The notes beneath the pieces are model-generated. The model was not told where the DNA came from and did not search any database. It saw only the letters and a list, made by a program, of their open reading frames with translations. The translations under genes and the position numbers were made by a program. 64,000 bases of DNA from Mesorhizobium sp. B2-3-12 (GTDB lineage: Bacteria > Pseudomonadota > Alphaproteobacteria > Rhizobiales > Rhizobiaceae). The stretch covers positions 248,001 to 312,000 of the forward strand of contig NZ_VFVR01000008.1 of the NCBI RefSeq assembly GCF_006442205.1, read 5' to 3'. Positions 24,678 through 32,593 of the stretch are shown piece after piece; position 1 is the stretch's first letter, and the number at the start of each line of letters is the position of its first letter.

Positions 24678-26576
24678 ATGGCGGGTCCGGGCGACAACAC
24701 GCGCAACAAGTCGAAGACGGGGTCTGAAGCCGACAGCTTCAAGCGTGCCGTCACCGTCTGCATGCGCGCCATTGCCGGCGACAAGGAAATGGAAGTCGGC
24801 TTCGCCAAGGACAGGCCGGCGCTGGCCGGCAGCCGCGCGCGGCTACCCGAACTGCCCAAGAAGGCATCGAAGGCCGACATCGCGATCACCCGCGGGCTCG
24901 GCGATTCCATGGCGCTGAAGCGCGCCTGCCACGACGTGCGCATCCACAGCAAGCTGGCGCCCGAAGGCAAGGCTGCCCGCGCCATCTACGATGCGGTCGA
25001 ACAGGCCCGCGTCGAGGCGATCGGCAGCCGCGCCATGCAGGGCGTCGCGGACAATATCGGCTCGATGCTGGAGGACAAATACGCCAAGGCCAATCTCGTC
25101 GACGTCAAGGACAAGGCCGACGCGCCCATCGAGGAAGCGCTGGCGCTGATGGTGCGCGAAAAGCTGACCGGCCGGCCGGTGCCGAAGAGCGGCGAGCGGC
25201 TGGTCGAACTCTGGCGGCCCTGGGTCGAGGAGAAGGCCAAGGCCGACCTCGATGGCCTGTCAGAAAAGCTCGAGGACCAGCAGGCCTTCGCCCGTGTCGT
25301 GCGCGAGATGCTCGCGTCCATGGAAATGGCCGAGGAACTCGGCGACGACCAGGAGACCGAAGACTCCGAGGACAATGACGATAACCAGCCGCAAGGCGAG
25401 GAACAGAGCGAAGAGGGCGGCGAAGACGATTCCGGCTCCGAGCAGTCGCAGTCCGAGGATGCGGAAGCGTCAGCCGACGACGAGCAATCGGCGGAGACGG
25501 AAGCCTCCGACGCCACCGCCGACGATTTGTCCGATGACGACGATGCCGATGCCGAGACGCCGGGCGAGGCGCGCCGTAACGACAATCCCTTCACCAATCT
25601 GCCGAAGGAAATCGACTACAAGGTCTACACCACGGCTTTCGACGAGACGGTGGGCGCCGAGGAACTCTGCGAAGAGGAAGAACTCGACCGGCTGCGCGCC
25701 TTCCTCGACAAGCAACTCGCCAATCTGTCGGGCGTCGTCGGTCGGCTGGCCAACCGGCTGCAGCGCCGCCTGATGGCGCAGCAGAACCGGTCCTGGGATT
25801 TCGATCTGGAAGAGGGTTATCTCGACCCGGCGCGGCTGGTGCGCGTGGTCATCGATCCGATGCAGCCGCTGTCGTTCAAGCAGGAACGCGATACCAAATT
25901 CCGCGACACGGTGGTGACGCTGGTGCTCGACAATTCCGGCTCGATGCGCGGCCGGCCGATCACGGTCGCAGCCACCTGCGCCGACATTCTGGCGCGCACG
26001 CTGGAGCGCTGCGGCGTCTCGGTCGAGATCCTCGGCTTCACCACGCGGGCGTGGAAGGGCGGGCAGGCGCGGGAGAAGTGGTTGAAAGACGGCAAGCCGC
26101 CGAATCCCGGCCGGCTCAACGACCTGCGCCACATCATCTACAAGTCCGCAGACCATCCATGGCGGCGTGCGCGGCGCAATCTCGGCCTGATGATGCGCGA
26201 AGGCCTGCTCAAGGAAAACATCGACGGCGAGGCGCTCTTGTGGGCGCACAACCGGCTGATTGCCCGGCCCGAACAGCGCAAGATCCTGATGATGATCTCG
26301 GACGGCGCGCCGGTCGACGATTCCACGCTGTCGGTCAATCCGGGCAATTATCTCGAACGCCATCTGCGCGCCGTCATCGAACTGATCGAGACGCGTTCGC
26401 CGGTCGAGCTGCTGGCCATCGGCATCGGCCATGACGTCACGCGCTACTACAGGCGCGCCGTGACCATCGTCGATGCCGAGGAACTGGCCGGCGCCATGAC
26501 CGAGCAGCTGGCTTCGCTGTTTGCCGAGGAAAGCGCGAAGGATACCCGGCGCGGCGGCATGCGGCGCGCCGGATGA
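24678..26576 (+). CDS. cobT: Aerobic cobaltochelatase subunit CobT
   Basis: Partner of CobS in the cobalt chelatase; CobT is the MIDAS/VWA subunit that links the AAA+ ring to CobN. The 632-residue product has an N-terminal helical domain, a very acidic linker (about 218-300, runs of D, E, S), and a C-terminal VWA domain whose MIDAS motif DNSGSM is at 418-423, followed by the conserved FTTRAWKGG and MISDGAPVDDSTLS segments. Length is typical. The TGA overlaps the ATG of the next gene (ATGA), so that gene is co-translated. Confidence 0.95.
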   Translation: MAGPGDNTRNKSKTGSEADSFKRAVTVCMRAIAGDKEMEVGFAKDRPALAGSRARLPELPKKASKADIAITRGLGDSMALKRACHDVRIHSKLAPEGKAARAIYDAVEQARVEAIGSRAMQGVADNIGSMLEDKYAKANLVDVKDKADAPIEEALALMVREKLTGRPVPKSGERLVELWRPWVEEKAKADLDGLSEKLEDQQAFARVVREMLASMEMAEELGDDQETEDSEDNDDNQPQGEEQSEEGGEDDSGSEQSQSEDAEASADDEQSAETEASDATADDLSDDDDADAETPGEARRNDNPFTNLPKEIDYKVYTTAFDETVGAEELCEEEELDRLRAFLDKQLANLSGVVGRLANRLQRRLMAQQNRSWDFDLEEGYLDPARLVRVVIDPMQPLSFKQERDTKFRDTVVTLVLDNSGSMRGRPITVAATCADILARTLERCGVSVEILGFTTRAWKGGQAREKWLKDGKPPNPGRLNDLRHIIYKSADHPWRRARRNLGLMMREGLLKENIDGEALLWAHNRLIARPEQRKILMMISDGAPVDDSTLSVNPGNYLERHLRAVIELIETRSPVELLAIGIGHDVTRYYRRAVTIVDAEELAGAMTEQLASLFAEESAKDTRRGGMRRAG

Positions 26577-27592
26577 TCTTTTCGGGCGGCGGGTTTCGGC
26601 GGACGCTTTTCGCCGCCATCGCCCTGCTCGCCGGCATGGCTTCGGCGCCAGCCGGCTCGGCTCCTGTCGAACCTGTCGCAGTTTCGGCTCGGCCGATCAC
26701 CGAATTCCATATCGGCCGTGCCGACAAGCAGTTTGGCCCACTCGAATTCGTCGGCGGGCTGGAAATGACCTCGCCATCGCGTGATTTCGGGGCGCTGTCG
26801 GCCTTCCGGTTTCTGAAAGCCGGCAGCGAATTCATCGGTGTGGCCGACACCGGGTACTGGTTCTTCGGCACGGTGGCGCGTGATGCCGACAGGCGGCCCG
26901 TCGGCATCCAGAATTTCCGCATGCAGCAGATGGTCGACCAGAGCGGCCAGCCGATCGACGAAAAATGGGAAGTCGACGCCGAGGGCCTCGCGGTCAAGGA
27001 CGGCATCGCCACCGTGGGTTTCGAGCGCAACCACCGCGTCGCCCAGTTCAGGATCGATCCTCAGGATATGAAGGCGCCGTTCCGGCAGCTGGATTTCCTG
27101 GTGCCGGCACGGGAGCTGCGGCAGAATCGCGGCTTCGAGACCGTCACCCATGCCAATGCCAACGGCCAGCATCAGGGCGGCCTGGTCGTGGTCTCGGAAA
27201 AGAGCCTCGACAAATCAGGCAACATCTACGCCGCCATCATCGGTGGCCCGCGCAAGGGCGTCTTCACCGTCAAGCGCAACGACGATTTCGACATCACCGA
27301 CGGTGCCTTTCTGCCGGATGGCGACCTGTTGCTGCTGGAGCGCAGTTTCACCATGGCGGGCGGGCTCAAGATGCGGCTGCGGCGCATTTATGGGGAGAGC
27401 GTCGAGAAGGGCGCCGTCGCCGACGGGCCGGTGCTGCTGCAAGCCGACATGGGCTACCAGATCGACAATATGGAAGGGCTCGACGTCTGGACCCGCGATG
27501 ACGGCGCGCTGATGGTGTCGCTGGTCTCCGACGACAACCACTCGATCCTGCAGCGCAACCTCTACCTGGAATTTATCCTACACCAGGATTGA
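26573..27592 (+). CDS. Esterase-like activity of phytase family protein (exported)
   Basis: Product of 339 residues with a signal peptide (FAAIALLAGMASAPAGSA). The mature part is a beta-propeller of the phytase-like esterase family: LEFVGGLEMTSPSRDFGALS, WEVDAEGLAVKDGIATVGFERNHRV, TDGAFLPDGDLLLLERSF and NMEGLDVWTRDDGALMVSLVSDDN are its repeated acidic landmarks. Probably periplasmic; the substrate is unknown and real phytase activity is not implied. The start overlaps cobT's stop by four bases, a fixed arrangement in relatives, though no link with cobalamin is known. Confidence 0.8.
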   Translation: MIFSGGGFRRTLFAAIALLAGMASAPAGSAPVEPVAVSARPITEFHIGRADKQFGPLEFVGGLEMTSPSRDFGALSAFRFLKAGSEFIGVADTGYWFFGTVARDADRRPVGIQNFRMQQMVDQSGQPIDEKWEVDAEGLAVKDGIATVGFERNHRVAQFRIDPQDMKAPFRQLDFLVPARELRQNRGFETVTHANANGQHQGGLVVVSEKSLDKSGNIYAAIIGGPRKGVFTVKRNDDFDITDGAFLPDGDLLLLERSFTMAGGLKMRLRRIYGESVEKGAVADGPVLLQADMGYQIDNMEGLDVWTRDDGALMVSLVSDDNHSILQRNLYLEFILHQD

Positions 27593-27661
27593 GTGGCGCT
27601 TCCACTACGAGCCTGACGTTGAGGGTTTTCAACAGAGGGTGTGGATTTGGTCGGGCGCCTT

Positions 27662-27694
27662 CCCCCACTCCGGCCCGAAGGGGCGGAGTGGGGG
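27662..27694. terminator. Perfect 11-bp hairpin downstream of the cobT operon
   Basis: CCCCCACTCCG (27662-27672) pairs perfectly with CGGAGTGGGGG (27684-27694) around an 11-base loop. There is no T-run after it, so it may be a processing or Rho-dependent stop, or a repeat element. It lies 70 bases after the phytase-like gene. Confidence 0.5.
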
Positions 27695-27734
27695 TCGACT
27701 GCTCGTCACTCGATGACGCTCACGAAAACACTTT

Positions 27735-27772
27735 AGTCTAGACTTGACTGTTTGCGCGACCAGTGCAATACT
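27735..27772 (+). promoter_or_regulatory. Candidate promoter and operator of the ArsR-type gene
   Basis: TTGACT (27744-27749), 17 bases, AATACT (27767-27772). A perfect palindrome AGTCTAGACT (27735-27744) abuts the -35 box, and AGTC/GACT half-sites recur around it. This suits autorepression by the ArsR-type protein. The transcript would begin close to 27779, right at the ATG of the gene. Confidence 0.5.
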
Positions 27773-27779
27773 CAAGTCC

Positions 27780-28157
27780 ATGCTTAACCATTCCGAGATC
27801 GACAGCATTCTTCGCGCTCTTGTCGAGCCCACGCGACGGCGGATCCTGGAACGGTTGAGCGGCGGACCGGCCACCGTCAGCCAGTTGGCGGAGCCGTTCG
27901 GCATGACCTTCGCCGCCGTGCTGCAGCATCTCCAGGCATTGGAGGCCTGCGGGCTGATCCGCAGCGAAAAGATCGGGCGGGTGCGTACCTGCCGGATCGA
28001 ACCGGGCGGGCTTGCCCCGCTCGCCGACTGGATTGCCGAACGCCGCATCCCTGCGGAACGCTATCTCGACCGTCTTGGCCAGATCCTGGCCGAGCCAGAC
28101 CCATCCCCAAAAAGCCAATCCCCCAAGAAAAATCAGGAAAAGGACGAGCAGCAATGA
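27780..28157 (+). CDS. ArsR-family winged-helix regulator
   Basis: Product of 125 residues. The winged helix is at about 5-85: ILRALVEPTRRRILERLSGG, recognition helix region FGMTFAAVLQHLQALEACGLI, then a wing with GRVRTCRIEP. There is no cysteine metal site, so it is of the metal-independent SRPBCC-linked subgroup. Its C-terminus is a Lys/Gln-rich tail. It overlaps the SRPBCC gene by four bases (ATGA), a very frequent two-gene module in which the regulator controls its own operon. Start 27780 has no ribosome site upstream, consistent with a leaderless transcript. Confidence 0.88.
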   Translation: MLNHSEIDSILRALVEPTRRRILERLSGGPATVSQLAEPFGMTFAAVLQHLQALEACGLIRSEKIGRVRTCRIEPGGLAPLADWIAERRIPAERYLDRLGQILAEPDPSPKSQSPKKNQEKDEQQ

Positions 28158-28639
28158 ACCAGATAGGCCCCGTGAAAGACGAGCATTCCGTCATCCATTC
28201 CACCTTCACCATCGAACGGACCTATCCGCAATCGCCGGCGCGCGTCTTCCACGCCTTCGCCGACAAGGCGACGGTGCGGCGCTGGCGGATCGAAGGCGAC
28301 GGTTTTGCTGTTGCCGAGTTCAGCTTCGACTTTCGTGTCGGCGGGGGCGAGGTCTCTCGCTTCAGCTATGGCGGTGGTCCGGAGATCAGGCTCGACGCGC
28401 AATTCCAGGACATCGTTGCCGACCAGCGTATCGTGTTTTCCTACAGGATCGCGGTCGGGCCGCAGCCGATGTCGGCATCGCTCACCACCGTGGAACTGAC
28501 GCCTTCAGGGGATGGCACAAGGCTGACTTACACCGAGCAGGGTGCCTTCTTCGACGGTGTCGATTCCGTCCAGGGACGGGAGGAAGGGACCCGTGGGCTG
28601 CTGGAAGCCCTTGGCGCGGAACTTCAGCAGTCGAACTAA
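28154..28639 (+). CDS. SRPBCC/AHSA1-like protein
   Basis: Product of 161 residues with the START-like fold of Aha1-C/SRPBCC proteins: FTIERTYPQSPARVFHAFAD at the start, FDFRVGGGEVSRFSY in the middle, and a C-terminal helix. It would bind a small hydrophobic ligand in the cytosol. Partner of the overlapping ArsR-type regulator. Physiological role unknown. Confidence 0.85.
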   Translation: MNQIGPVKDEHSVIHSTFTIERTYPQSPARVFHAFADKATVRRWRIEGDGFAVAEFSFDFRVGGGEVSRFSYGGGPEIRLDAQFQDIVADQRIVFSYRIAVGPQPMSASLTTVELTPSGDGTRLTYTEQGAFFDGVDSVQGREEGTRGLLEALGAELQQSN

Positions 28640-28690
28640 GTCCCGCTGAAATTGCCTGAGGCCGACCCGCTGTCTGACCCAACGTCAAGG

Positions 28691-29365
28691 TCATCGGCCG
28701 TTGATGGCGATCCAGATGACATGGCGCGCGCCGCGCTTGCCGTTGGCGCGCGTGTTGACCTCCTCGACGGCGAAGCCTGCCCGTTTCAGCCGCCGCGTGA
28801 AGCCGGCATCCGGCCCCTGCGACCATACGGCCAGCACACCGCCCGGTTTCAGGGCGCTGCGCGCGGCGGAAAGGCCAGCCACGCTGTAGAGCGCGTCATT
28901 GCTCTTGTGGACGATCCCCTCGGGGCCATTGTCGACGTCGAGCAGGATCGCGTCCCAGGCTGCGTGCTCGGACCGGATCAAACTCCCGACATCGGCCTCG
29001 CGGATAGTAACGCGGGAATCATCGAGCGAGCCGGCGAAAATCTCGGCCATCGCGCCGCGTGCCCAGGCGACGACGGCCGGCACCAGTTCCGCGACGACGA
29101 TTTCCGCATTGCCGCCCAGTTCGGCGAGAGCGGCGCGCAGCGTAAAACCCATGCCAAGCCCGCCGATCAGGATCCTCGGCTGGAGATGGCCCGCAATCCT
29201 CTGGCAAGACAGTTTCGCCAGCGCCTCCTCGGAGCCGCTGAGGCGGCTGTTCATCAACTCGTTGGTGCCGAGCATGATCGAGAATTCGGCACCGCGCCGT
29301 TTCAGCCGCAGTTCCTGTTGCCCATCAGGCGTTTTTGCGGAGTCCAGCTGGATCCAGGGAATCAT
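28691..29365 (-). CDS. Spermidine-synthase-like methyltransferase-fold protein
   Basis: Product of 224 residues with a Rossmann fold close to polyamine synthases: RILIGGLGMGFTLRAAL is the nucleotide-binding loop, IVVAELVPAVVAWAR the next acidic strand, DAILLDVDNGPEGIV the conserved DVDNGP segment, and a C-terminal GAR-HVIWIAI strand. It is shorter than true spermidine synthases (about 280) and lacks the N-terminal beta-sheet domain, so it may act on another substrate. Start 29365 is chosen because the open extension to 29866 runs through yhhQ. Confidence 0.7.
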   Translation of the reverse strand: MIPWIQLDSAKTPDGQQELRLKRRGAEFSIMLGTNELMNSRLSGSEEALAKLSCQRIAGHLQPRILIGGLGMGFTLRAALAELGGNAEIVVAELVPAVVAWARGAMAEIFAGSLDDSRVTIREADVGSLIRSEHAAWDAILLDVDNGPEGIVHKSNDALYSVAGLSAARSALKPGGVLAVWSQGPDAGFTRRLKRAGFAVEEVNTRANGKRGARHVIWIAINGR

Positions 29366-29378
29366 GTGCTTTGTCTGA

Positions 29379-29423
29379 CCATGATCTTTCCCAAAAACCG
29401 GAATCCACTTTTTGGGATCATGG
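29379..29423. repeat. GATCATG-type intergenic palindrome, copy 1
   Basis: CCATGATC (29379-29386) mirrored by GATCATGG (29416-29423), with inner CCCAAAAA against TTTTTGGG. The same outer arms and similar A/T-containing core occur at 61754-61801, so this is a dispersed repeat. It fills the gap between the yhhQ stop and the next gene and could act as a transcription or mRNA end. Confidence 0.6.
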
Positions 29424-29424
29424 C

Positions 29425-30108
29425 CTAGGCCGCGGCAACGGCCGGCTGGCTCCAGCGGGCGGCCAGCAGCCGATAGGGGATCAGCGCGACAACGGCGATG
29501 ATCAACTTCACCGAGAGGTCGCCGAGCGCCCAGGACACCCAACGCATGGCGTCGAGATGGAACACGCCCATCAATGGGGCGCTCTCCAGCGCAAAACTGT
29601 CGCTCGGGCCGGCGAAGGCAAAGGCGGCCGAGAAGGCGACACTGAAGAACACGACGGTATCGAACACCGATCCGACCAGCGTGCCGATGATCGGTGCCCG
29701 CCACCAGCTCTGCCGGCGCAACCGGTTGAACACGGTGACGTCGAGCAGCTGCGCGGTCAGGAAGGCGGCGCCGGAAGCGGCCGCGATGCGCACCAGCCGG
29801 TCGGCCGATGTCTCGAATTCGATCAGGCCATGGCGGAACAGGAAGGGCGGAATGAGGATGGAGCACGCCACCGCCGTCATGAAGCCGACAAAGACGATCC
29901 TGCGCGCCACGGCGGGCCCGTAGCGGCGATTGGCGAGGTCGGTGACCAGGAAGGAGAAGGGATAAGTGAAAGCGCCCCAGGTGAGCAGGTCGGCCAGCGA
30001 CAGGCCGCCGATCTGGCCCTGCATGGGGAACTGCACGAGGATGTTCGATGCCACGACGACAAGCGCCATGGCGGCCACGAAAGGCAGGTATCGCGAAAAG
30101 GAAGACAT
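29425..30108 (-). CDS. yhhQ: Queuosine precursor transporter (YhhQ/VUT family)
   Basis: Inner-membrane protein of 227 residues with six or so hydrophobic helices, beginning RYLPFVAAMALVVVASNILV. Family landmarks are the LTWGAFTYPFSFLVTDLANRRYG segment, the helix with SGAAFLTAQLLDVTVFNRL, and the conserved GSVFDTVVFFSVAF. YhhQ imports queuosine precursors (preQ0 or preQ1) for tRNA modification. The preQ1-type aptamer directly upstream supports this assignment strongly. Single gene, downstream of rpmB on the same strand. Confidence 0.9.
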   Translation of the reverse strand: MSSFSRYLPFVAAMALVVVASNILVQFPMQGQIGGLSLADLLTWGAFTYPFSFLVTDLANRRYGPAVARRIVFVGFMTAVACSILIPPFLFRHGLIEFETSADRLVRIAAASGAAFLTAQLLDVTVFNRLRRQSWWRAPIIGTLVGSVFDTVVFFSVAFSAAFAFAGPSDSFALESAPLMGVFHLDAMRWVSWALGDLSVKLIIAVVALIPYRLLAARWSQPAVAAA

Positions 30109-30135
30109 TTTTTTATCCTGGGTAATGGAACCAGC
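30106..30135 (-). ncRNA. Candidate preQ1-I riboswitch in front of yhhQ
   Basis: Minus strand: CTGG (30134-30131), nine-base loop TTCCATTAC, CCAG (30121-30118), then GATAAAAAA and the ATG. This is the preQ1-I layout: a short P1 ending in GG, UUC, a P2 arm, a C just before the 3' P1 strand (the ligand-pairing C, here at 30122), and an A-rich tail ending in the P2 partner. The tail ATAAAAAA is the same as in the classic Bacillus subtilis aptamer, and its loop UAG / tail CUA pair is replaced here by CAU / AUG. P2 would therefore sequester the start codon itself when ligand binds, a translational off-switch. Confidence 0.72.
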
Positions 30136-30219
30136 GGAGCATCACACCGATCGAGGCAATGCTCGCTTCGTCTTTGAGCATCGGATGTCGCACCTTACGG
30201 TTTCCAGCCGATGCTCAGT

Positions 30220-30282
30220 GGCCAACAAGAGGTTGGCCAGAGGCCAACAAGAGGTTGGCCAGAGGCCAACGAGAGGTTGGCC
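30220..30282. repeat. Three tandem 22-bp hairpin units
   Basis: Units of 22 bases beginning at 30220, 30242 and 30264: GGCCAAC, AAGAG, GTTGGCC and an AGA spacer. The third has GAGAG as loop; the stems are perfect in all three. They lie between the stop of rpmB and yhhQ on the minus strand, 30 bases after rpmB, so the transcript would carry three consecutive 7-bp hairpins. Possible roles are rpmB mRNA end protection or attenuation. Confidence 0.8.
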
Positions 30283-30312
30283 AGGGCGGTCGTCCCCCGC
30301 CTTTATCCGATG

Positions 30313-30609
30313 TTACGCGGCGACCTGTTCGGCCAGCTTCTTGGCGATCTGCTTCTTCAAGAGGCGCGCGCGCTGCGACAGCTCCTTGACGTCGGCCTTG
30401 GCCAGGAACGCATCGAGACCGCCACGATGTTCGACCGAACGCAGCGCGTTGGCCGAGATGCGCAGACGCACGTTCTGGTTCAGCGCTTCCGAAATCAGCG
30501 TCACATTGACGAGGTTCGGCAGGAAGCGACGCTTGGTCTTGTTGTTGGCGTGGCTCACATTGTTGCCGGTCATGACTGCCTTGGCAGTGAGTTCGCAGGT
30601 GCGGGACAT
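30313..30609 (-). CDS. rpmB: 50S ribosomal protein L28
   Basis: Ribosomal protein of 98 residues, matching alphaproteobacterial L28. SRTCELTAKAVMTGNNVSHA, NNKTKRRFLPNL and RISANALRSVEHRGGLDAFL are diagnostic. Start 30609 fits the conserved MSR start; an in-frame extension to 30642 is ignored. It is a single gene with the DUF3108 gene divergent on the other side. Confidence 0.97.
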   Translation of the reverse strand: MSRTCELTAKAVMTGNNVSHANNKTKRRFLPNLVNVTLISEALNQNVRLRISANALRSVEHRGGLDAFLAKADVKELSQRARLLKKQIAKKLAEQVAA

Positions 30610-30867
30610 GGTTCTAACCTTCAGTTCTCTCGGGACTGCCAAACCTTTGTGCCCACGCCGGGTGGCGCGCGGTTCTGGTCAGGCGGCCTTATGGAAAAAG
30701 TTGGCGTTCCATAGTTGCATTTCACCGGGGCGTCAAGCTCCGGCTTCCCCACGGAAGCGCCCGGCGTTTCATATTAAGGCCGGATTTCATCCTATAAGCA
30801 GTCTGACAGGGACACGCCAGACCGGAGTCGCCCGCCTCCGGCCAAAAATCAAGGATTCGATCCCGCC

Positions 30868-31656
30868 ATGCCTCGTTCGTCTCACGCGCTTGCCGCCGCG
30901 CTTGCCATCGCCTTGCCGTCCGCCGCGTCGGCGGCCTCGCCGCAATCCTTCAAGGGCGAATACACGGTGTCGTTCCTGGGCCTCTCGATCGCCAGATCGA
31001 CTTTCTCCAGCAGCTATCAGAATGGCGTTTATGCGATCAATGGCACCGTCTCCGCGGCGGGTCTGGCCAAGCTGTTCGACGATACGCGTGGCACGATCTC
31101 GTCCAAGGGGACGATCTCGGGGCAAAAGATGGTGCCGCAGGCGTTCCGAGCCGATTACACATCCGGCAAGAAGGCATCCTCGATCGACATTCGCTTTGCC
31201 AATGGCAACGTGACGTCGACGCAGGTCATCCCCGCGCCGGGCAAGCGCGACCCCAAGTCCTGGGTGCCGCTCGGTGCCGGCGATCTGGCATCGGTACTCG
31301 ATCCGATGGCCGCCACCGTCATCCATGCCGACAGTCTCGACCAGGTCTGCGGCCGCAAGGTCAAGTTCTATGATGGCGAGATGCGCGCCGACCTGACGCT
31401 GACCTACGTCTCGAAGGGCACGATCTCGGTGCCGGGCTACAAGGGCGACACCGTCACCTGCCAGATGGGTTTCGAGCCGGTGGCGGGCTATCGCAAGGGC
31501 CGCAAGGCGCTCAACTATCTCAAGAACAAAAGCCGCATGATGGTGACGTTTGCACCGCTCGGCCAAACCGGCGTATATGCGCCGATCCACGCCACGGTCG
31601 GAACGCAGATCGGCACCTTGACCATCAGCGCCGGACGGTTCGAAGCGGTACAATAA
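30868..31656 (+). CDS. DUF3108 exported protein
   Basis: Product of 262 residues with a signal peptide cleaved near ASA-AS (residue 23). The mature part is predicted beta-rich: FKGEYTVSFLGLSIARSTFSS at the start, SSKGTISGQKMVPQAFRADY, a VCGRKVKFYDGEMRADLTLTY segment and a C-terminal VGTQIGTLTISAGRFEA strand, the DUF3108 pattern. Probably periplasmic; function unknown. In rhizobia it stands upstream of or opposite to rpmB, as here. Confidence 0.85.
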   Translation: MPRSSHALAAALAIALPSAASAASPQSFKGEYTVSFLGLSIARSTFSSSYQNGVYAINGTVSAAGLAKLFDDTRGTISSKGTISGQKMVPQAFRADYTSGKKASSIDIRFANGNVTSTQVIPAPGKRDPKSWVPLGAGDLASVLDPMAATVIHADSLDQVCGRKVKFYDGEMRADLTLTYVSKGTISVPGYKGDTVTCQMGFEPVAGYRKGRKALNYLKNKSRMMVTFAPLGQTGVYAPIHATVGTQIGTLTISAGRFEAVQ

Positions 31657-31699
31657 GGCACGCCACAGGGACAGAATGGGGCGCGCCACTGGAGACAAG

Positions 31700-32593
31700 A
31701 TGGGGCGCGCAACACTGATCGGCTTTTCGGCGGTCGCCATGTGGGCGCTGCTGGCATTGCTTACCGACGCGTCCGGAAAGGTTCCGCCTTTCCTGTTATC
31801 GGCGATCACCTTCTCGATCGGCACCGGGGTCGGGCTGATCGCGCGGCTGGTCATGCCGGCTGCCGGCAAGAGCCAGAAGATCCCACCGCAAGTGTGGCTG
31901 ATCGGCATTGCCGGCCTGTTCGGCTACCATTTCTTCTATTTCACCGCGTTGCGCAACGCGCCGGCGGTGGAGGCAAGCCTGATCGCCTATCTCTGGCCGC
32001 TGCTGATCGTGCTTGGGTCGGCACTGATGCCGGGCGAAAAACTGGCCTGGAACCATGTCGTCGGCGCGTTGCTCGGCCTTGCCGGCACCGTGCTGATCGT
32101 CACCAAGGGGGGCGGCATCGCTTTCGATGCCCGCTATGTCTTCGGCTATGCCATGGCCGCGGTCTGCGCCGTGCTGTGGTCGTCCTATTCGCTGTTGTCG
32201 CGGCGCTTTCCTTCGGTGCCGACAAGCATCGTCACCTGGTTCTGCGCGGCGACCGCCGTGCTGTCGCTCGTCTGCCATCTGGCTCTGGAACAAACGGTTC
32301 TGCCTGAAGGCGTCGGCCAGTGGCTGGCCGTGCTCGGGCTCGGCCTGATGCCGGTGGGTGCCGCCTTCTATGCCTGGGACATCGGTGTCAAGCGCGGCAA
32401 CATCCAGGTGCTGGGCGCGGCAAGCTACGCGGCGCCGCTTCTGTCGACGCTGGTGCTGATCGCGGCCGGCGTCGCCGAGCCGTCGCCGCGCATCCTCGCC
32501 GCCTGCCTGCTCATCACCGGGGGCGCGGTCCTCGCGGCAAAGTCGCTGTTCCAGCGCAAGCCGGATGTCGCCGAGAGTGGGGTCAAGGCGTGA
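31700..32593 (+). CDS. EamA-type DMT transporter
   Basis: Inner-membrane exporter of 297 residues with ten predicted helices in two EamA repeats (about 3-140 and 150-290). Landmarks are FFYFTALRNAPAVEASLIAYLWPLL in repeat 1 and the matching NIQVLGAASYAAPLLSTLVLI in repeat 2. It is closest in style to the YddG/aromatic amino acid exporter subgroup. ATG 31700 has GGAG at a good distance; an in-frame ATG at 31676 is part of a short duplication (ATGGGGCGCGC twice). Overlaps the next gene by one base. Confidence 0.85.
   Translation: MGRATLIGFSAVAMWALLALLTDASGKVPPFLLSAITFSIGTGVGLIARLVMPAAGKSQKIPPQVWLIGIAGLFGYHFFYFTALRNAPAVEASLIAYLWPLLIVLGSALMPGEKLAWNHVVGALLGLAGTVLIVTKGGGIAFDARYVFGYAMAAVCAVLWSSYSLLSRRFPSVPTSIVTWFCAATAVLSLVCHLALEQTVLPEGVGQWLAVLGLGLMPVGAAFYAWDIGVKRGNIQVLGAASYAAPLLSTLVLIAAGVAEPSPRILAACLLITGGAVLAAKSLFQRKPDVAESGVKA

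Noticed and set aside
28691..29866. Spermidine-synthase-like gene extended to 29866
   Set aside because: The extension lies antisense-free but through the yhhQ coding region on the same strand in another frame and through a repeat; the methyltransferase-like part begins after 29365.
30220..30282. CRISPR-like tandem repeat
   Set aside because: Units are contiguous 22-base hairpins without unique spacers, and no cas genes are present.
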